DNA of 13,066 nt from Trueperaceae bacterium (GTDB taxonomy: Bacteria; Deinococcota; Deinococci; Deinococcales; Trueperaceae): positions 1 to 13,066 of the forward strand of contig JAGXHO010000093.1 in NCBI GenBank assembly GCA_024636105.1, in the 5' to 3' direction. Both the position numbers and the translations under genes were made by a program. Of the stretch, positions 12,827 through 13,066 are shown piece by piece (positions within the stretch are counted from its first letter, which is position 1; the number at the start of each line of letters is the position of its first letter). The notes below the pieces were generated by a model, which was given only the letters and a program-made list of their open reading frames with translations, searched no databases and was not told where the DNA came from.

Positions 12827-13066
12827 AGGTGAAGGACCCGAACGCGACGAGCATCCGCGGCATGATCGAGCGCCTCGAACCGATCGACCTGTTCACCCAG
12901 GTCGTCGCCGTCCCGGGCCGCAACGATGGTGCCGCGCTCGACGCCACCCTCGAGTATCTTGCGTCGCGGCCGAACGTTCAGGCCGTCGCGGTCGTGCCGG
13001 TGGGCCTCACCGACCATCGCCGAAACCTCCCCGACGTGCGTACCCTGACGACCGACGAATCGGACG
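12814..13066 (+). CDS. Continuation of the radical SAM / DUF512 protein in the shifted frame, partial at right edge
   Basis: The frame from 12814 is open to the window end and reads VVALKVKDPNATSIRGMIE, then LFTQVVAVPGRNDGAALDAT, then VAVVPVGLTDHRRNLP. In DUF512 proteins a T-Q-V-V-x-x-P-G-x-N-D-G segment followed by A-V-V-P-V-G-L-T comes directly after the S-V-H-A/T stretch where the upstream frame breaks off, so these are two pieces of one gene. There is no ribosome-binding site of its own. Whether it is ever translated depends on whether the frameshift is real. Confidence 0.8.
   Translation, partial: MVALKVKDPNATSIRGMIERLEPIDLFTQVVAVPGRNDGAALDATLEYLASRPNVQAVAVVPVGLTDHRRNLPDVRTLTTDESD

Noticed and set aside
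12806..12830. Programmed -1 frameshifting in the DUF512 gene
   Set aside because: No X-XXY-YYZ slippery heptamer, internal Shine-Dalgarno sequence or strong following hairpin is seen; a lost base is simpler.
1..13066. CRISPR arrays, tRNA or rRNA genes, insertion sequences, toxin-antitoxin or phage-defence genes
   Set aside because: No spaced direct repeats, cloverleaf-like segments, transposase motifs or defence domains were found on reading through both strands; the window is core-genome in character.

Overview
This window is high-GC bacterial chromosome (roughly 70% G+C by eye), densely packed with housekeeping genes. No tRNA, rRNA, CRISPR array, insertion sequence or prophage gene was seen. 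The gene content, the T-K-x-D variant in the first G domain of Der, the stand-alone B12-binding subunit, and several TAnnnT boxes sitting 5-10 nt in front of start codons (a leaderless-mRNA pattern described in Deinococcus) together suggest a member of the Deinococcota, possibly Trueperaceae-like. The taxonomic placement is inference; the sequence alone does not prove it.

Left part (1-5049, minus strand, read right to left). A tight six-gene run: cdaA (c-di-AMP synthase), a YbbR/CdaR membrane protein, def (peptide deformylase), fmt (Met-tRNA formyltransferase), der (double GTPase of 50S assembly) and a gamma-glutamylcyclotransferase-like gene that runs off the window's left edge. Junctions are 4-8 nt overlaps or gaps under 40 nt, so it looks like one operon. 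It joins c-di-AMP signalling to the N-formylmethionine cycle and ribosome assembly. cdaA and der both use TTG starts, each with a GGAGG ribosome-binding site.

Centre (5050-9938, plus strand). A 197-nt divergent region separates cdaA from prfB. prfB encodes release factor 2 and carries the classical autoregulatory +1 frameshift site (GGGGGTATCTTTGAC) after codon 15. Next come a calcineurin-like phosphoesterase, a YgfZ-type folate-binding Fe-S maintenance protein, a small cobalamin-binding subunit of the methylmalonyl-CoA mutase type, and a secreted protein with LysM modules and an M23 endopeptidase domain. A possible 27-codon ORF bridges the last two, overlapping each by 4 nt.

Right part (9939-13066). 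A 12-bp perfect hairpin lies between the LysM/M23 gene and a convergent zinc-ribbon coiled-coil gene on the minus strand. Divergent from the latter is a two-gene unit: an unrecognised 157-aa protein followed by a histone-deacetylase-like amidohydrolase with all its metal ligands. A perfect 20-nt palindrome follows. The last gene is a PDZ + radical SAM + DUF512 protein, which runs off the right edge and is interrupted by an apparent single-base deletion near 12820.

No novel defence or mobile system is visible. The points most worth a second look are a TACACT box whose predicted transcript would begin at an ATG in the RF2 body frame, bypassing the frameshift control; the repeated leaderless-type promoters; the bridging micro-ORF; the c-di-AMP/translation operon; the frameshifted radical SAM gene; and the unknown partner of the deacetylase.
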